A stretch of 64,000 bases of DNA from Pirellula sp. SH-Sr6A (GTDB lineage: Bacteria; Planctomycetota; Planctomycetia; Pirellulales; Pirellulaceae): NCBI RefSeq assembly GCF_001610875.1, contig NZ_CP011272.1, positions 4,259,988 to 4,323,987 of the forward strand, given 5' to 3'. Shown one piece after another: positions 37,568-46,862 of this stretch. The position numbers and the translations under genes are program-made. The first letter of the stretch is position 1; the number at the start of each line of letters is the position of its first letter. Below the pieces are notes generated by a model. That model was not told the origin of the DNA and searched no databases. It saw only the letters and a list, made by a program, of their open reading frames with translations.

Positions 37568-38962
37568 TTGACGATCAAACCACGAACTCTACAAGCCATC
37601 AATATCTGGAATGCCGGAGTCGAATCGGTTCGGGGTGATCGGCTCATCGAGCGAAGCATTCGATTCGATCGAGAGCAATTGTTGATCGAAGATATCGGTC
37701 GGTATTCCTTGCGTGGGATCGATCGCATCCTCGTTTTGGGAGGAGGGAAAGCCGCTGCGGCAATGGCTGCGGGGCTCGAATCGATATGGAATTCTTCCAA
37801 CCCACCTCGTCAAAGACTAGAGGGATGGTTGCATGCCCCACGCGGCAGCTTTGACGAGTCGCCAATGGCAGTGGCCCATCGCCGTATAGCATTGCATGCG
37901 GCGCGACCTGCGGGAATTAACGAGCCGACGCGGGAAGGGATGCTGGGATGCGAGCAGATGCTCCGATTGGCTCGCTCCGCGAACGAAAAGACATTGGTTC
38001 TATGCCTCCTTTCGGGCGGCGCTAGTGCATTGATGCCCTCGCCCCTTCCCGGACTTCTGCTGGAGGACAAGGTGGCTCTCACCCGGCATCTCAGTCGAAA
38101 CGGAGCGAAAATTGAAGAGCTCAACGAAGTGAGACGTGCGCTGAGTCAGATCAAAGGTGGAGGGCTGGCGCGCGCATGTTCTCGGGCGCAACGTGTTGTT
38201 TCATTGGTCTTGTCCGATGTGCTTGGCGACCCACTTCATTTGATTGGATCAGGCCCCACCATTCTGGAACCTCCACCCAACCCAAAGCTCGCATTGGAGA
38301 TCATTGCACGATTCGATCCTCACCGAGAGCTACCTCCGTCGATTCGACGATGTCTCGAGACGAGATCGAAATCGCCGGACGAATCGCTCGGGTCGAAAGG
38401 ATGTCCCGTGGAGACGCATGTCTTGGCCAACAATGCGACGGCCGTTGATGCTGCGGGCACGCAAGCTGTCGCGTTGGGGTACGCGTATTGGATGGAATCG
38501 AATCGCGCGAGCGAAGGAGACGTGCGCGGGGTAGCGGAGAAGCTTTTACGCGCCATGGAGCTGGCCGTGGAGACCGGGCAACCCGATTGTCTTATTAGCG
38601 GTGGGGAGCCGACGGTGCAATTGCCACGGATCGAGCTCTGCGGTCGCGGCGGACGCAATCAGCAACTTGCGCTCACCCTGCTCCATTTGCTGGAGAATCA
38701 TTCCCATCCGAAACTCCGCGAAGCGCGTTGCGTCTCGATCGTGTGCGCCGGCACGGATGGAGAAGATGGGCCGACGCAAGCAGCGGGGGCGTTCGTCGAT
38801 CATCAGGTCGTGGAGGCAGCCCGAAAACAGGGGCTGGAATCCGAGGACTATCTGGCGCGGTGCGACGCGTATTCCTTTTTCGAGAAAGCGGATGGGCTGT
38901 TGGTGACCGGGCCAACGAACACGAATGTTTGCGATCTACGCGTGATCTTGATCCGGGATTAA
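37568..38962 (+). CDS. Glycerate 2-kinase, GckA/MOFRL type
   Basis: The type-2 glycerate kinase family phosphorylates glycerate to 2-phosphoglycerate with ATP. DRILVLGGGKAAAAMAAGLE is the DUF4147 opening, followed by FGLSGG-like LCLLSGGASALMPSPLPGL, LNEVRRALSQIKGGGLA, SDVLGDPLHLIGSGPT, LISGGEPTV and RGGRNQQLALTLL. The MOFRL end is GTDGEDGPTQAAGAFVD, then ADGLLVTGPTNTNVCDLRVI. The TTG at 37568 gives 464 residues, a usual length; TTG at 37526 is the longer option. Its end overlaps the convergent ABC ATPase gene by 4 bases. Confidence 0.85.
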   Translation: MTIKPRTLQAINIWNAGVESVRGDRLIERSIRFDREQLLIEDIGRYSLRGIDRILVLGGGKAAAAMAAGLESIWNSSNPPRQRLEGWLHAPRGSFDESPMAVAHRRIALHAARPAGINEPTREGMLGCEQMLRLARSANEKTLVLCLLSGGASALMPSPLPGLLLEDKVALTRHLSRNGAKIEELNEVRRALSQIKGGGLARACSRAQRVVSLVLSDVLGDPLHLIGSGPTILEPPPNPKLALEIIARFDPHRELPPSIRRCLETRSKSPDESLGSKGCPVETHVLANNATAVDAAGTQAVALGYAYWMESNRASEGDVRGVAEKLLRAMELAVETGQPDCLISGGEPTVQLPRIELCGRGGRNQQLALTLLHLLENHSHPKLREARCVSIVCAGTDGEDGPTQAAGAFVDHQVVEAARKQGLESEDYLARCDAYSFFEKADGLLVTGPTNTNVCDLRVILIRD

Positions 38963-39639
38963 AACGATTTCGGCTGAAGCTTTTTTTGCTTGAGCTCAAA
39001 GCAGCGTTCCATCTTGCGGGCCAATTCCATGGAGTGGGTAACCACGATCAAGATGGCGTTCTCTTCGCGAGGCATCGCGAGGAGGAGGTCCGATATCTTG
39101 GCCGCGTTCTCTTCGTCCAGATTCCCTGTCGGTTCGTCCGCGAGGACCAATAGAGGCTTGCGAAGAAGCGCTCGAGCCACCGCAACTCTTTCTCTCTCAC
39201 CGCCCGATAATTGGCTTGGCAAATGATGCAATCGATCTTGTAGCCCAACCCTTTCGAGAAGGTAGTGAGCGCGCTGGCGCATCGCGGCATCTGGTCTCCC
39301 CTGCGCTAAACCAGGAAGCAAGGTGTTTTCAAGCACGTTCCACTGCGGAAGAAGATGATGGTCTTGGAAGACGAAACCAATGTGATCGTTACGAAAGCGA
39401 GCTTGTGCGGTTTCCGAGAGAGCAAACGGATCTTGATCCCGAATCGAAAGGGTCCCGCTGGTTGGGCGGTCGAGAACTCCGAGGATTTGGAGGAGCGTCG
39501 ACTTGCCCGAACCACTGGGTCCGATGATGGCTGCATTTTGACCGGCTTCTAAGGTGAGGTCGACATGCTCGAGGATAACGAGGTCTTCTGCCGGTGTTGG
39601 ATAGAACTTGGAGATATTTCGAGCGATCAGTGCACTCAT
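38959..39639 (-). CDS. LolD/FtsE-like ABC transporter ATP-binding protein
   Basis: This 226-residue ATPase has Walker A GPSGSGKS (about 40-47), Q-loop VFQDHHLLPQW, signature LSGGERERVAVARALL, Walker B LLVLADEPTGNLDEE and H-loop VVTHSMELARKM. Motifs and length match the MacB/LolD/FtsE class, which works with a membrane permease to extract or export substrates. No permease gene is adjacent; the upstream neighbour on this strand is the sulfatase. Its partner is presumably elsewhere, and LolD is only one reading. Confidence 0.8.
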   Translation of the reverse strand: MSALIARNISKFYPTPAEDLVILEHVDLTLEAGQNAAIIGPSGSGKSTLLQILGVLDRPTSGTLSIRDQDPFALSETAQARFRNDHIGFVFQDHHLLPQWNVLENTLLPGLAQGRPDAAMRQRAHYLLERVGLQDRLHHLPSQLSGGERERVAVARALLRKPLLVLADEPTGNLDEENAAKISDLLLAMPREENAILIVVTHSMELARKMERCFELKQKKLQPKSF

Positions 39640-39681
39640 TGCAAACCTTGCGGGTAAAGGGGGGCTTGGATTCTCGTTCTA

Positions 39682-41157
39682 TTATTCCAGTTTGCCCACA
39701 GGACGCACCCCGCTGCCTTTTTTCTTTTGGAGCGAATCTCCCAGATCCGCTCTCCATTCCTCAGCTAGACGTTCCAATTGCTGGACGATTTCCGGGTGTC
39801 GGGCCGCAACATTGTTCTTTTCGCCGATGTCGGAAACGAGGTCATAGAGTTCGGTCGATTCGACCGATTCGTTTAGGTAGGCGATGGGTGTCCCGTCCGA
39901 TTTACCTTGTCGGTCTCCCAAGGATCGATAGGTATGAGGGAAGACCATTTTCCAGCGATCGCTCCTCAAAGCTTGCAGCTGGCCATCGGCGTAATAAATG
40001 GGAATGGTCCGGTCCCCGATTCCGTCAGGTGGGGGTTTGAGATCGGTGCGGGTCATGGTTAGGGTCATGTCCTGCCCGTCGATTTTGTGCGAGGGAAGGG
40101 AGGCTCCGATCAGAGAGGCGATTGTAGGGAGAAGGTCGATGGTGGACATCAATTCATCGCTTTGCGTCCCGGAGGGTATCTTACCTGGCCAACGCATGAT
40201 GGCGGGGACGCGAATCCCTCCTTCCCAGGATGTCCCTTTCCCTTCCCGCAAAGGACCGGCGGAACCTGCATGGGATCCATAGCTCAACCAAGGGCCATTG
40301 TCGGATGTGAATACGACCAGAGTGTTCTCGCTGAGGTGGAGTTCATCCAGCGTTTTCAGGATCTCTCCTACGGACCAGTCCACCTCGCGAACGGCATCCA
40401 CGAAGGGTCCGGCCCCCTTCCCTTCAAAGTCCTCGGAGCTGTAAAGGGGTACATGCACCATGTTGTGTGGCAAGTAGAGGAAGAAGGGCTGTTGCGAGTT
40501 CGCCGTGATGAACTGAACGGCGCGCTGCGTGTAATCTCGCGTCATTCGCTTTTGATCTTCTGCGGTGACTTCGGCATCGACGATTGCTTCGCCTTCGAAC
40601 ATCGGCAAATTGGGATAGTTTGGCTTGCGAGCTGGATTTGTTTTCCTTGCAGCAATGTCCTCGGGATGAAAGGGCCACATGTCGTTGCTGTAGGGTAGGC
40701 CGTAGTAGACATCAAACCCATGGCGTGTAGGTAGGAATGGAGCATGATGGCCCAGATGCCATTTGCCGAAGCACGCAGTAGCGTATCCCTTCGACTTGCA
40801 GATCTCTGCCATGGTCGTTTCCGATGAAGAGATACCGATTTTCGCTTGCGGTCCCAACGCTCCACGAATTCCGACCCGTTCGTGAATACAACCGGTGAGC
40901 AGTGCGACGCGCGATGCCGAACAGACAGCAGTTGGGACAATGAAGTCCGTGAACTTGCGTCCCTCCTTCGCCATTCGATCCAGGTGGGGAGTCACGACAC
41001 CTTGTGCACCGAAGGGGCCGATGTCGGCGTAACCCATATCATCGATGAAGATCACAACGATGTTCGGAGATCGAACCTCCGCTGCAGACGCAATGCTCGA
41101 TGCGAGACATGCCGATAAGTAACCAAACCAACATGCTAGGAGAGTCGCAATTCGCAT
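39682..41157 (-). CDS. Secreted sulfatase (arylsulfatase A family)
   Basis: The 491-residue product has a signal peptide (about 1-26, ending SAA). PNIVVIFIDDMGYADIG gives the metal-binding aspartates. The formylglycine site is AVCSASRVALLTG, with Cys79 as the precursor and Ala in place of the usual Pro (CxPxR). HLGHHAPFLPTRHGFD and FTSDNGPWLSYGSHAGSAGPLREGKGTSWEGGIRVP complete the family signature. It hydrolyses sulfate esters, probably of polysaccharides, outside the cytoplasm. Planctomycetes encode many. It follows manC on the same strand. Confidence 0.9.
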   Translation of the reverse strand: MRIATLLACWFGYLSACLASSIASAAEVRSPNIVVIFIDDMGYADIGPFGAQGVVTPHLDRMAKEGRKFTDFIVPTAVCSASRVALLTGCIHERVGIRGALGPQAKIGISSSETTMAEICKSKGYATACFGKWHLGHHAPFLPTRHGFDVYYGLPYSNDMWPFHPEDIAARKTNPARKPNYPNLPMFEGEAIVDAEVTAEDQKRMTRDYTQRAVQFITANSQQPFFLYLPHNMVHVPLYSSEDFEGKGAGPFVDAVREVDWSVGEILKTLDELHLSENTLVVFTSDNGPWLSYGSHAGSAGPLREGKGTSWEGGIRVPAIMRWPGKIPSGTQSDELMSTIDLLPTIASLIGASLPSHKIDGQDMTLTMTRTDLKPPPDGIGDRTIPIYYADGQLQALRSDRWKMVFPHTYRSLGDRQGKSDGTPIAYLNESVESTELYDLVSDIGEKNNVAARHPEIVQQLERLAEEWRADLGDSLQKKKGSGVRPVGKLE

Positions 41158-41209
41158 GATGCGTAGCCTGTAGGAGGAAGGGAGCCAGCGCGATGGAAAT
41201 GAAGTCGTC

Positions 41210-42289
41210 TTACAGGTATTGCTGATGTCCGAGCTCAGTCAATTGTTTCACCACATCCCTCACGCGTTCTTCCTCTTCCTTGGGGGCAACGAGGGTGGCG
41301 TCTTGGGTATGGACGACAATGGTGTCCTTCATGCCGATGGTCACAATCAGGTGATCGGCTTCGCTGCGAATGATCATGTTGGAGGAGTCGATCGGTAGAT
41401 AGGGACCATCGACCGCGTTGCCTTGTCCATCCGGTTTGATCAAGCGTGCGATCGCCTGCCAACTTCCGACGTCGTCCCATGCGAAGGGAGCTTCGATGAC
41501 GCAAACGTTCTGGTGGCGTTCCATGACGGCGAAATCGATCGACTTGCCCTGGATTTTGGCGAATTCGGTCGCGAAGACGGTTTGGAAATCTTTGGTACCG
41601 ATGCCTTTCGCGATGTTTTCGATGTGGTTGTAAATCTCGGGTTCGAACGACTCCAGCGCTTCGAGGATGGTCGATGCTTTCCAGAGGAAGATACCGCTGT
41701 TCCAGTAAAAGGTGCCGGCGGCCATGTACTCTTCTGCAGTTGCCCGATTGGGTTTTTCGCGAAACCGTTCGACGGAGAAAGCGGCGATTCCCGGAACGCT
41801 ATCGATCCCAGCGCCTCGTTGGATGTATCCGAACGATTCTGCGGCGTAGGTCGGTCGAATGCCGAAGGTAACGATGCGCGATGGATCTTGTTCGATCAAT
41901 TTGACCCCGGCTTTGATAGCGCGGTGGAACTCGGAGCGAGGTTCGATCACATGATCGGATGGCATCACGACCATGATGCCGTCTTTGTCAGCGGCTTGGA
42001 CAAGCGACGCGGCGACACCGATGCAGGGTGCGGTATCCCTTTTGCACGGTTCGCCCACGATATGTTCAACAGGAAGATCGGGCAGCTGCGCAACGACTGC
42101 GTCGGTGAGTTGTTGGTTGGTTAGAACCAAGACGTGTTCGCTGGAAACCAATCCATTCAAACGATCGAAAGTCGTTTGAAGCATGGTTCGTGCCCCCCCC
42201 ATCTTCAACAGCTGCTTGGGTTTGATCTGCCGACTCGCAGGCCAGAAACGGGTCCCCGAACCACCTGCCATGATCACTGCATGCAGCAT
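41210..42289 (-). CDS. manC: Mannose-1-phosphate guanylyltransferase
   Basis: The 359-residue enzyme makes GDP-mannose from mannose-1-P and GTP. MLHAVIMAGGSGTRFWPASR is the pyrophosphorylase signature, KPKQLLKMGG follows, and VVMPSDHVI, FGIRPTYAAESFGYI, EKPNRATAEEYM, WNSGIFLWKA and FDYAVMER-like IDFAVMERHQNV are family blocks. It has no fused phosphomannose isomerase domain, matching the short ManC/GMP type. The neighbour upstream is the UDP-sugar pyrophosphorylase, so two nucleotide-sugar steps are side by side. Confidence 0.9.
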   Translation of the reverse strand: MLHAVIMAGGSGTRFWPASRQIKPKQLLKMGGARTMLQTTFDRLNGLVSSEHVLVLTNQQLTDAVVAQLPDLPVEHIVGEPCKRDTAPCIGVAASLVQAADKDGIMVVMPSDHVIEPRSEFHRAIKAGVKLIEQDPSRIVTFGIRPTYAAESFGYIQRGAGIDSVPGIAAFSVERFREKPNRATAEEYMAAGTFYWNSGIFLWKASTILEALESFEPEIYNHIENIAKGIGTKDFQTVFATEFAKIQGKSIDFAVMERHQNVCVIEAPFAWDDVGSWQAIARLIKPDGQGNAVDGPYLPIDSSNMIIRSEADHLIVTIGMKDTIVVHTQDATLVAPKEEEERVRDVVKQLTELGHQQYL

Positions 42290-42370
42290 GTTGCACTCTC
42301 TCGCTCGTTCAATCTTGAATACCGGCGAATCGATTCGCCTTCGAAACTCACTCCAAGCTTTCGTGGGCCA

Positions 42371-43768
42371 TCACGCGAAATAGGTGTCCGAATGAATGGT
42401 TCCTTGGGATTGGATCTTGGATTTGACGTCATCGGCATCCCAAGCCCACATAGGATGAATTTCTACCAGACACTCCGGGGTGCATTCTACCCCAGCCTCG
42501 GCAAGCCATCTCTTGGCTCGATCGCTGATGGCTTGTTTGGCAGACGCGGGAGTGTCGGTCGGGGCTCCGTCAGCGTTCTTTACAGGAGCAAAGACATCCT
42601 TTGCGTCCCCCTCGACGACAATCGCTCTCGAGGCCCTCGGCAAAAGATCGAATACAAATCGTTCTAATTTGATCGCATTGGGAGAGGTGGGACGAACGAT
42701 TTGGCCCGATGGATCAAGGTAAGGGACCGCTTTGTTGGCGAGGTGAATTGGAAGGGAATCAGGATCTTGGCTGCACCTCTCCAGAAATGTTCGATCCATC
42801 ACATGAACCGCAATATTGCCCGCCCAGAGTCGGAGGGATCCATCTTCGTTGGTTTGCTCGGCCAATTCGGAGGGAAGATCGCTGTACTCGATGATTTGTG
42901 TTTTTCCGTCGATCGAGACGACGTTTCCAACTTTCTCGGTTGCGAACCGCTTCTGAACGACCTGGGTCGTCATCTGCGACCCTGCCAGAATGTGATGTCC
43001 GAGAAGCGTGGGGTCGCATGCAGTAACAAGTGGATTGTCGACTTGCGCGTAAAAGAAATACTCGATGCCTTCGGCTCGGCACGCATCGAGAATGCCGTGA
43101 GTTCTCAATGCTTTGACGATACCGCCGTGGCCATCGGGACTCATCGCAATGCGACCGGGGGATTCCAATAGAACTGCACCCGTTTCGCGATCGACCGCCG
43201 GCATGGTTCCCTGCTGGAAGATCGTTACATGGTCTTTGGAAAGCCCCAGCCAATGGTGGGATTCGAAGTACTCGCGGGTCTCTGCGTCGGTCGCGGGGCT
43301 AGTCATGATGAGAAGCGGGATGGAAACTCCAAACTTCTTCATGGCGCCTCGAAGGGAATCCGCATGCATCGCAAAGAGACTGCGATGGGAAACCGGACCG
43401 ATTCGGAACATTCCCTTTGGTTTGTCGAACCCCAGGCGGGTACCTTGTCCGCCTGCGACGAGGATCATCGCGACCTTTCCGTCGCGAATCGCCTTCTCAC
43501 CCGCATCATAAGCAGCTCGCTGCACCGAAGCAGATTCGTTCAATCGAATCGCATCGGGCGGCATGGCCCGGGAGGCCAGGGCATGCCAGTCGACGCTTTG
43601 GCCTTGTCCCTCGATCGTACGGCGCAATTCGTCAAAGTCGATTGCGGATATTTCCTCCTGCAAGCGAATCCGATCGGGATCGGAAAGCGATTGCAGGTGA
43701 GCGAGGAGCTGGTCTTGGCAGAACGATTGCAATCGTTCCTTGAGGGATTCCCATTCGAGCTGCATCAT
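42371..43768 (-). CDS. UDPGP-type UDP-sugar pyrophosphorylase (UAP1/UGP-like)
   Basis: This 465-residue protein is related to eukaryotic UDP-N-acetylglucosamine pyrophosphorylase rather than bacterial GlmU. ILVAGGQGTRLGFDKPKGMFRIGP is the catalytic signature, and IPLLIMTSPATDAETREYF, SPDGHGGIVKAL, YFFYAQVDNPLV, EKVGNVV and IEYSDLP correspond to UAP1 blocks. LRLWAGNIAVHVMD and a variant C-terminal KLERFVFDLLP also fit. It probably forms UDP-GlcNAc or UDP-glucose. The start is at 43768 or the next codon but one. Confidence 0.85.
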   Translation of the reverse strand: MMQLEWESLKERLQSFCQDQLLAHLQSLSDPDRIRLQEEISAIDFDELRRTIEGQGQSVDWHALASRAMPPDAIRLNESASVQRAAYDAGEKAIRDGKVAMILVAGGQGTRLGFDKPKGMFRIGPVSHRSLFAMHADSLRGAMKKFGVSIPLLIMTSPATDAETREYFESHHWLGLSKDHVTIFQQGTMPAVDRETGAVLLESPGRIAMSPDGHGGIVKALRTHGILDACRAEGIEYFFYAQVDNPLVTACDPTLLGHHILAGSQMTTQVVQKRFATEKVGNVVSIDGKTQIIEYSDLPSELAEQTNEDGSLRLWAGNIAVHVMDRTFLERCSQDPDSLPIHLANKAVPYLDPSGQIVRPTSPNAIKLERFVFDLLPRASRAIVVEGDAKDVFAPVKNADGAPTDTPASAKQAISDRAKRWLAEAGVECTPECLVEIHPMWAWDADDVKSKIQSQGTIHSDTYFA

Positions 43769-43783
43769 GCCTGGGACCTTTGT

Positions 43784-44527
43784 TTACTTCAGAACGTCGA
43801 GCAGTTCCAATTGGAAAATCAAGACTTCGTTCGGACCGATCGAACCACCTGGTCCTCCTTGCTCGCCATAGCCGAGTCCTGGTGGAATCGTGACCAACCA
43901 TTTGTCTCCGACCTTCATGCGCTGGAGCGCTTCGGCGAAGCCCGGGACGACACGGCCCACAGGGAACTTGGCAGGCTCACCCCGTGCGATCGACGAATCG
44001 AACACGGTTCCATCGGTCAACTTGCCTTCGTAGTGGACCATGACCGTATCCGCGACGGTCGGTTGTTTGCCGGTGCCGGTCGCGAGGACTTGGTATTGCA
44101 GACCAGACTTGAGGGTCTGGACGCCTTCCTTGGTCTTGTTCGCTTCCAAATACTTATTGGATTTATCCAGGTTGGCCTTGGCTACTTCCATCAATTTCTT
44201 TTGGATCAAGCTGTTGAGGGTGGCGACGACACTATCCATGTCCTTTTCGCTCAATCGAGGTTTCTTGCTAGCCAATGCATCGACCAAACCGGCGAGCAGT
44301 TCCTTGGCATCGATGTCCTGTTCGGTCATCTTCCGACTGGCCAAACCTGATCCGAAATCGAAGCCGAGGAAGTAGCTGCAATCGGCCTTGGAGGCATTCG
44401 CAGCGGGGGGATTACCCGCGACGATCGGAGCTGGAGCTTGAGTTTGTCCGCCTATTGGTTCTTGAGCTGATGCCACGGTCCCCATACCGATCATGAAAAG
44501 GCCAACGAGCTTTATTTTCCAACACAT
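43784..44527 (-). CDS. FKBP-type peptidyl-prolyl isomerase (Mip/FkpA-like), exported
   Basis: The ATG at 44527 has AGGAAAA upstream and begins a signal peptide (IKLVGLFMIGMGTVASAQ). The 247 residues comprise an N-terminal dimerisation/helical region (KADCSYFLGFDFGSGL, DSVVATLNSLIQKKLM) and a C-terminal FKBP domain (VMVHYEGKLTDGTVFDSS, FPVGRVVPGFAEALQRM, WLVTIPPGLGYGEQG, LIFQLELLDVLK). It is a periplasmic folding catalyst. It is first in a same-strand run with UDPGP, manC, the sulfatase and an ABC ATPase. A longer frame to 44674 lacks a good signal. Confidence 0.88.
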   Translation of the reverse strand: MCWKIKLVGLFMIGMGTVASAQEPIGGQTQAPAPIVAGNPPAANASKADCSYFLGFDFGSGLASRKMTEQDIDAKELLAGLVDALASKKPRLSEKDMDSVVATLNSLIQKKLMEVAKANLDKSNKYLEANKTKEGVQTLKSGLQYQVLATGTGKQPTVADTVMVHYEGKLTDGTVFDSSIARGEPAKFPVGRVVPGFAEALQRMKVGDKWLVTIPPGLGYGEQGGPGGSIGPNEVLIFQLELLDVLK

Positions 44528-44721
44528 AACGTATTTTCCTAAGACAAAAAATCGATCGTGAAACGAACTAGGGGGCGTCGCTAGAATGGTTACAATCAGC
44601 GATTTGGTAGAGACTACCCGACATCGTAATGCGATCCCAGGGCATTTTCTGCCAACCCCCGCTGGCGAAACCATTTTTTCTTCTCGTTTTTGTTCCTCTA
44701 TACCTCTCTAGGACCTGCATT

Positions 44722-45759
44722 TTGAAAGCCTTACTGCTGCAAGAGTACAAGAAACTCGCCGTTGTCGACCTTCCTCAACCGGAATGCGGTCCTGAGGACC
44801 TTTTGGTACAAGTCAAAGCGTGTGGGATTTGCGGCAGCGACATCCATGGTTTTGATGGCAGCTCGGGACGGCGTATTCCTCCTCTGGTGATGGGGCATGA
44901 AGCAGCAGGAATCGTCGTGGAAGTCGGTTCAGCGGTGCGTGGATTTTCCGTCGGCGATCGCGTGACCTTTGACTCCACCGTCTCGTGTGGGAAATGCCAT
45001 TTCTGCCGCGCGGGCTCGATCAACTTGTGCGAGAACCGACAAGTCCTCGGGGTGGCTTGCAACGAGTTCCGCAGGCAAGGTGCATTTGCACAATTCGTCA
45101 CGGTACCACAGCACATTGCTTACCCGATTCCCGAATCGCTCCCTTTTGAACACGCCGCCATGATCGAAGCGGTCTCGATCGCCGTCCACGCGACGAACCG
45201 CACACCCAAGCATCTCGGGGGATCGGTAGTGGTTGTCGGTGCAGGCATGATCGGACTGCTTTGTATTCAAACACTGAAGCTTGCGGGCTTTGCCAAGATC
45301 ATCGCTATCGATTTGGAGGACGAAAAGCTGCAACTGGCGTTGAAGTTGGGTGCGACCCACTCGGTCAATCCGAAAAAAGAGGATCCAGTTGCACGCGTCA
45401 TGCAGTGGACCAACGGACGAGGTGCCGACGCGAGCATGGAAGTCGTCGGTGCAAAACCTACTGTCAGCACTTGTTTTCAAGTCGTGCGGCGCGGAGGATC
45501 GGTGACGTTGGTTGGAAATCTAACTCCTGCTGTGGAACTGCCTCTTCAGACTGTTGTCACACGCGAACTCTCGGTCTTCGGATCCTGTGCCTCGAACGGC
45601 GAAATACCTCAGTGCATTGAGTTGTTATCCTCTGGGGCGATCCAAGTGCAGCCATTGATCACCGCGACGGCATCGCTCGAGGAAGTGCCTCAATGGTTCG
45701 ATCGGCTCTATGCGGGTGAGAAGGGGGCGATGAAGGTCATCGTCACGCCCAATCGCTAA
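44722..45759 (+). CDS. Zinc-dependent medium-chain alcohol/sorbitol dehydrogenase
   Basis: TTG at 44722 gives a standard 345-residue MDR protein (MKALLLQEYKKLAVVD by initiator reading). Motifs are CGICGSDIHGFDG (catalytic zinc Cys), GHEAAGIVVEVGSAV, four structural-zinc cysteines in VSCGKCHFCRAGSINLCENR, VVVGAGMIGLLCIQ (NAD-binding) and VEVVGA-like MEVVGAKPTV. It resembles sorbitol/threonine/galactitol dehydrogenases oxidising polyols or alcohols. An ATG 93 bases upstream would add sequence unlike the family. It is divergent from the FKBP gene by about 194 bases. Confidence 0.86.
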   Translation: MKALLLQEYKKLAVVDLPQPECGPEDLLVQVKACGICGSDIHGFDGSSGRRIPPLVMGHEAAGIVVEVGSAVRGFSVGDRVTFDSTVSCGKCHFCRAGSINLCENRQVLGVACNEFRRQGAFAQFVTVPQHIAYPIPESLPFEHAAMIEAVSIAVHATNRTPKHLGGSVVVVGAGMIGLLCIQTLKLAGFAKIIAIDLEDEKLQLALKLGATHSVNPKKEDPVARVMQWTNGRGADASMEVVGAKPTVSTCFQVVRRGGSVTLVGNLTPAVELPLQTVVTRELSVFGSCASNGEIPQCIELLSSGAIQVQPLITATASLEEVPQWFDRLYAGEKGAMKVIVTPNR

Positions 45760-45837
45760 AGGTCGGATCGCGGCGAAGAGATGCCCGTTTGGCATGGTTT
45801 CTCGCAATAGCGGGGAACTTGACTGATGCGCGATCGA

Positions 45838-46857
45838 TCAAGGATTGGGGAATATCAATTCGCTCGTCGGAATTGTCTTGCGGCACCAAGCGGCCGCACC
45901 GAGCAGCAGCGGGTAAAGGGCGAGTGCATTCGATCCTTCGTCCTGCCGGATATTCCAATTCAAATAGGGTGAGAGCCCCAGCTTTTCAAGCATAAGGTCG
46001 TGGATTCGAGTGCCGGAACGCCCCGCTGCGATCATCGAGCCAACGGAACCAGGGACCATACGTTCGGCGATCAAAGCCGCCGAGGTCGAAACGACTCCAT
46101 CCAGCAAGACGACTTGCCGTTGTTTGGCCGCCTGCGCGATCGCGCCAGCCATCGCGATGATCTCCAGACCACAGACTTCTGCGAGCCCTGCGTCATCGAT
46201 CTCATACCCGCTCCGCTGCAAAACGCGATCCGTCGCGGACTCGATCAAGCTTCTTGCGGCGGCGGGCTCCGAGAACAGTGGGGTGGATTCCGTATCCCAA
46301 ACCGAATCGAGCGGCGCGTCTGCCAACAGCCTAGCCAAGCAGCTTGCGACGAGTTCTCCTCCGGTACCCATCGCGCCAAGAATCAAAACCTTGGACCCTC
46401 GAAGCTGGGCCATTCGGGCCTCATCCATGCCAATCTTCCAACTCTCGCGAAGCTCGGAGAGAGACATGGCGGGAGCGTGAGAAATATCGTCGGTTCCCAT
46501 TCGAACCGAGCGGTTTGCAAGCTTCGGGTGGGAGATGCGCGCTGGCCGAGCTGCTCCGACGTCGACCACCCGACGATCGATTCCGTACGACTCGGCGACG
46601 ACTGCCGCGACCGTTCCCCCGATCGCCATCTGCTCCATCATCACCGTTGTCATGCCGCGCGCCGCGTCACCGATTCCGGACAAGGCAAAACCGTGATCGG
46701 CGGCAAAGACCAACAACTCTGCAGGTCGGATCTCAGGTGCAGTGGATTGTTCTATTCGACAAAGGTGGGCAGCTAACTCTTCCCATCGTCCCAACGCTCC
46801 GTGTGATTTCGCAAGGGAATCGAGATGAGATTGGATTTGTGCCGACTTCAATGACAT
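45838..46857 (-). CDS. cobT: Nicotinate-nucleotide--dimethylbenzimidazole phosphoribosyltransferase CobT
   Basis: CobT activates the lower ligand base of cobamides by transfer of a phosphoribosyl group from NaMN. The 339-residue protein from ATG 46857 (MSLKSAQ) fits. HGALGRWEELAAHL, VFAADHGFALSGI, MTTVMMEQMAIGG, VVDVGAA, SKVLILGAMGTGGEL and VVLLDGVVSTSAALIA are CobT blocks. The late catalytic-Glu region reads RQDEGSNALALYPLL. No other cobalamin gene is present. It abuts the cpaE stop and is probably transcribed with it. Confidence 0.88.
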   Translation of the reverse strand: MSLKSAQIQSHLDSLAKSHGALGRWEELAAHLCRIEQSTAPEIRPAELLVFAADHGFALSGIGDAARGMTTVMMEQMAIGGTVAAVVAESYGIDRRVVDVGAARPARISHPKLANRSVRMGTDDISHAPAMSLSELRESWKIGMDEARMAQLRGSKVLILGAMGTGGELVASCLARLLADAPLDSVWDTESTPLFSEPAAARSLIESATDRVLQRSGYEIDDAGLAEVCGLEIIAMAGAIAQAAKQRQVVLLDGVVSTSAALIAERMVPGSVGSMIAAGRSGTRIHDLMLEKLGLSPYLNWNIRQDEGSNALALYPLLLGAAAWCRKTIPTSELIFPNP

Positions 46858-46862
46858 AACCG

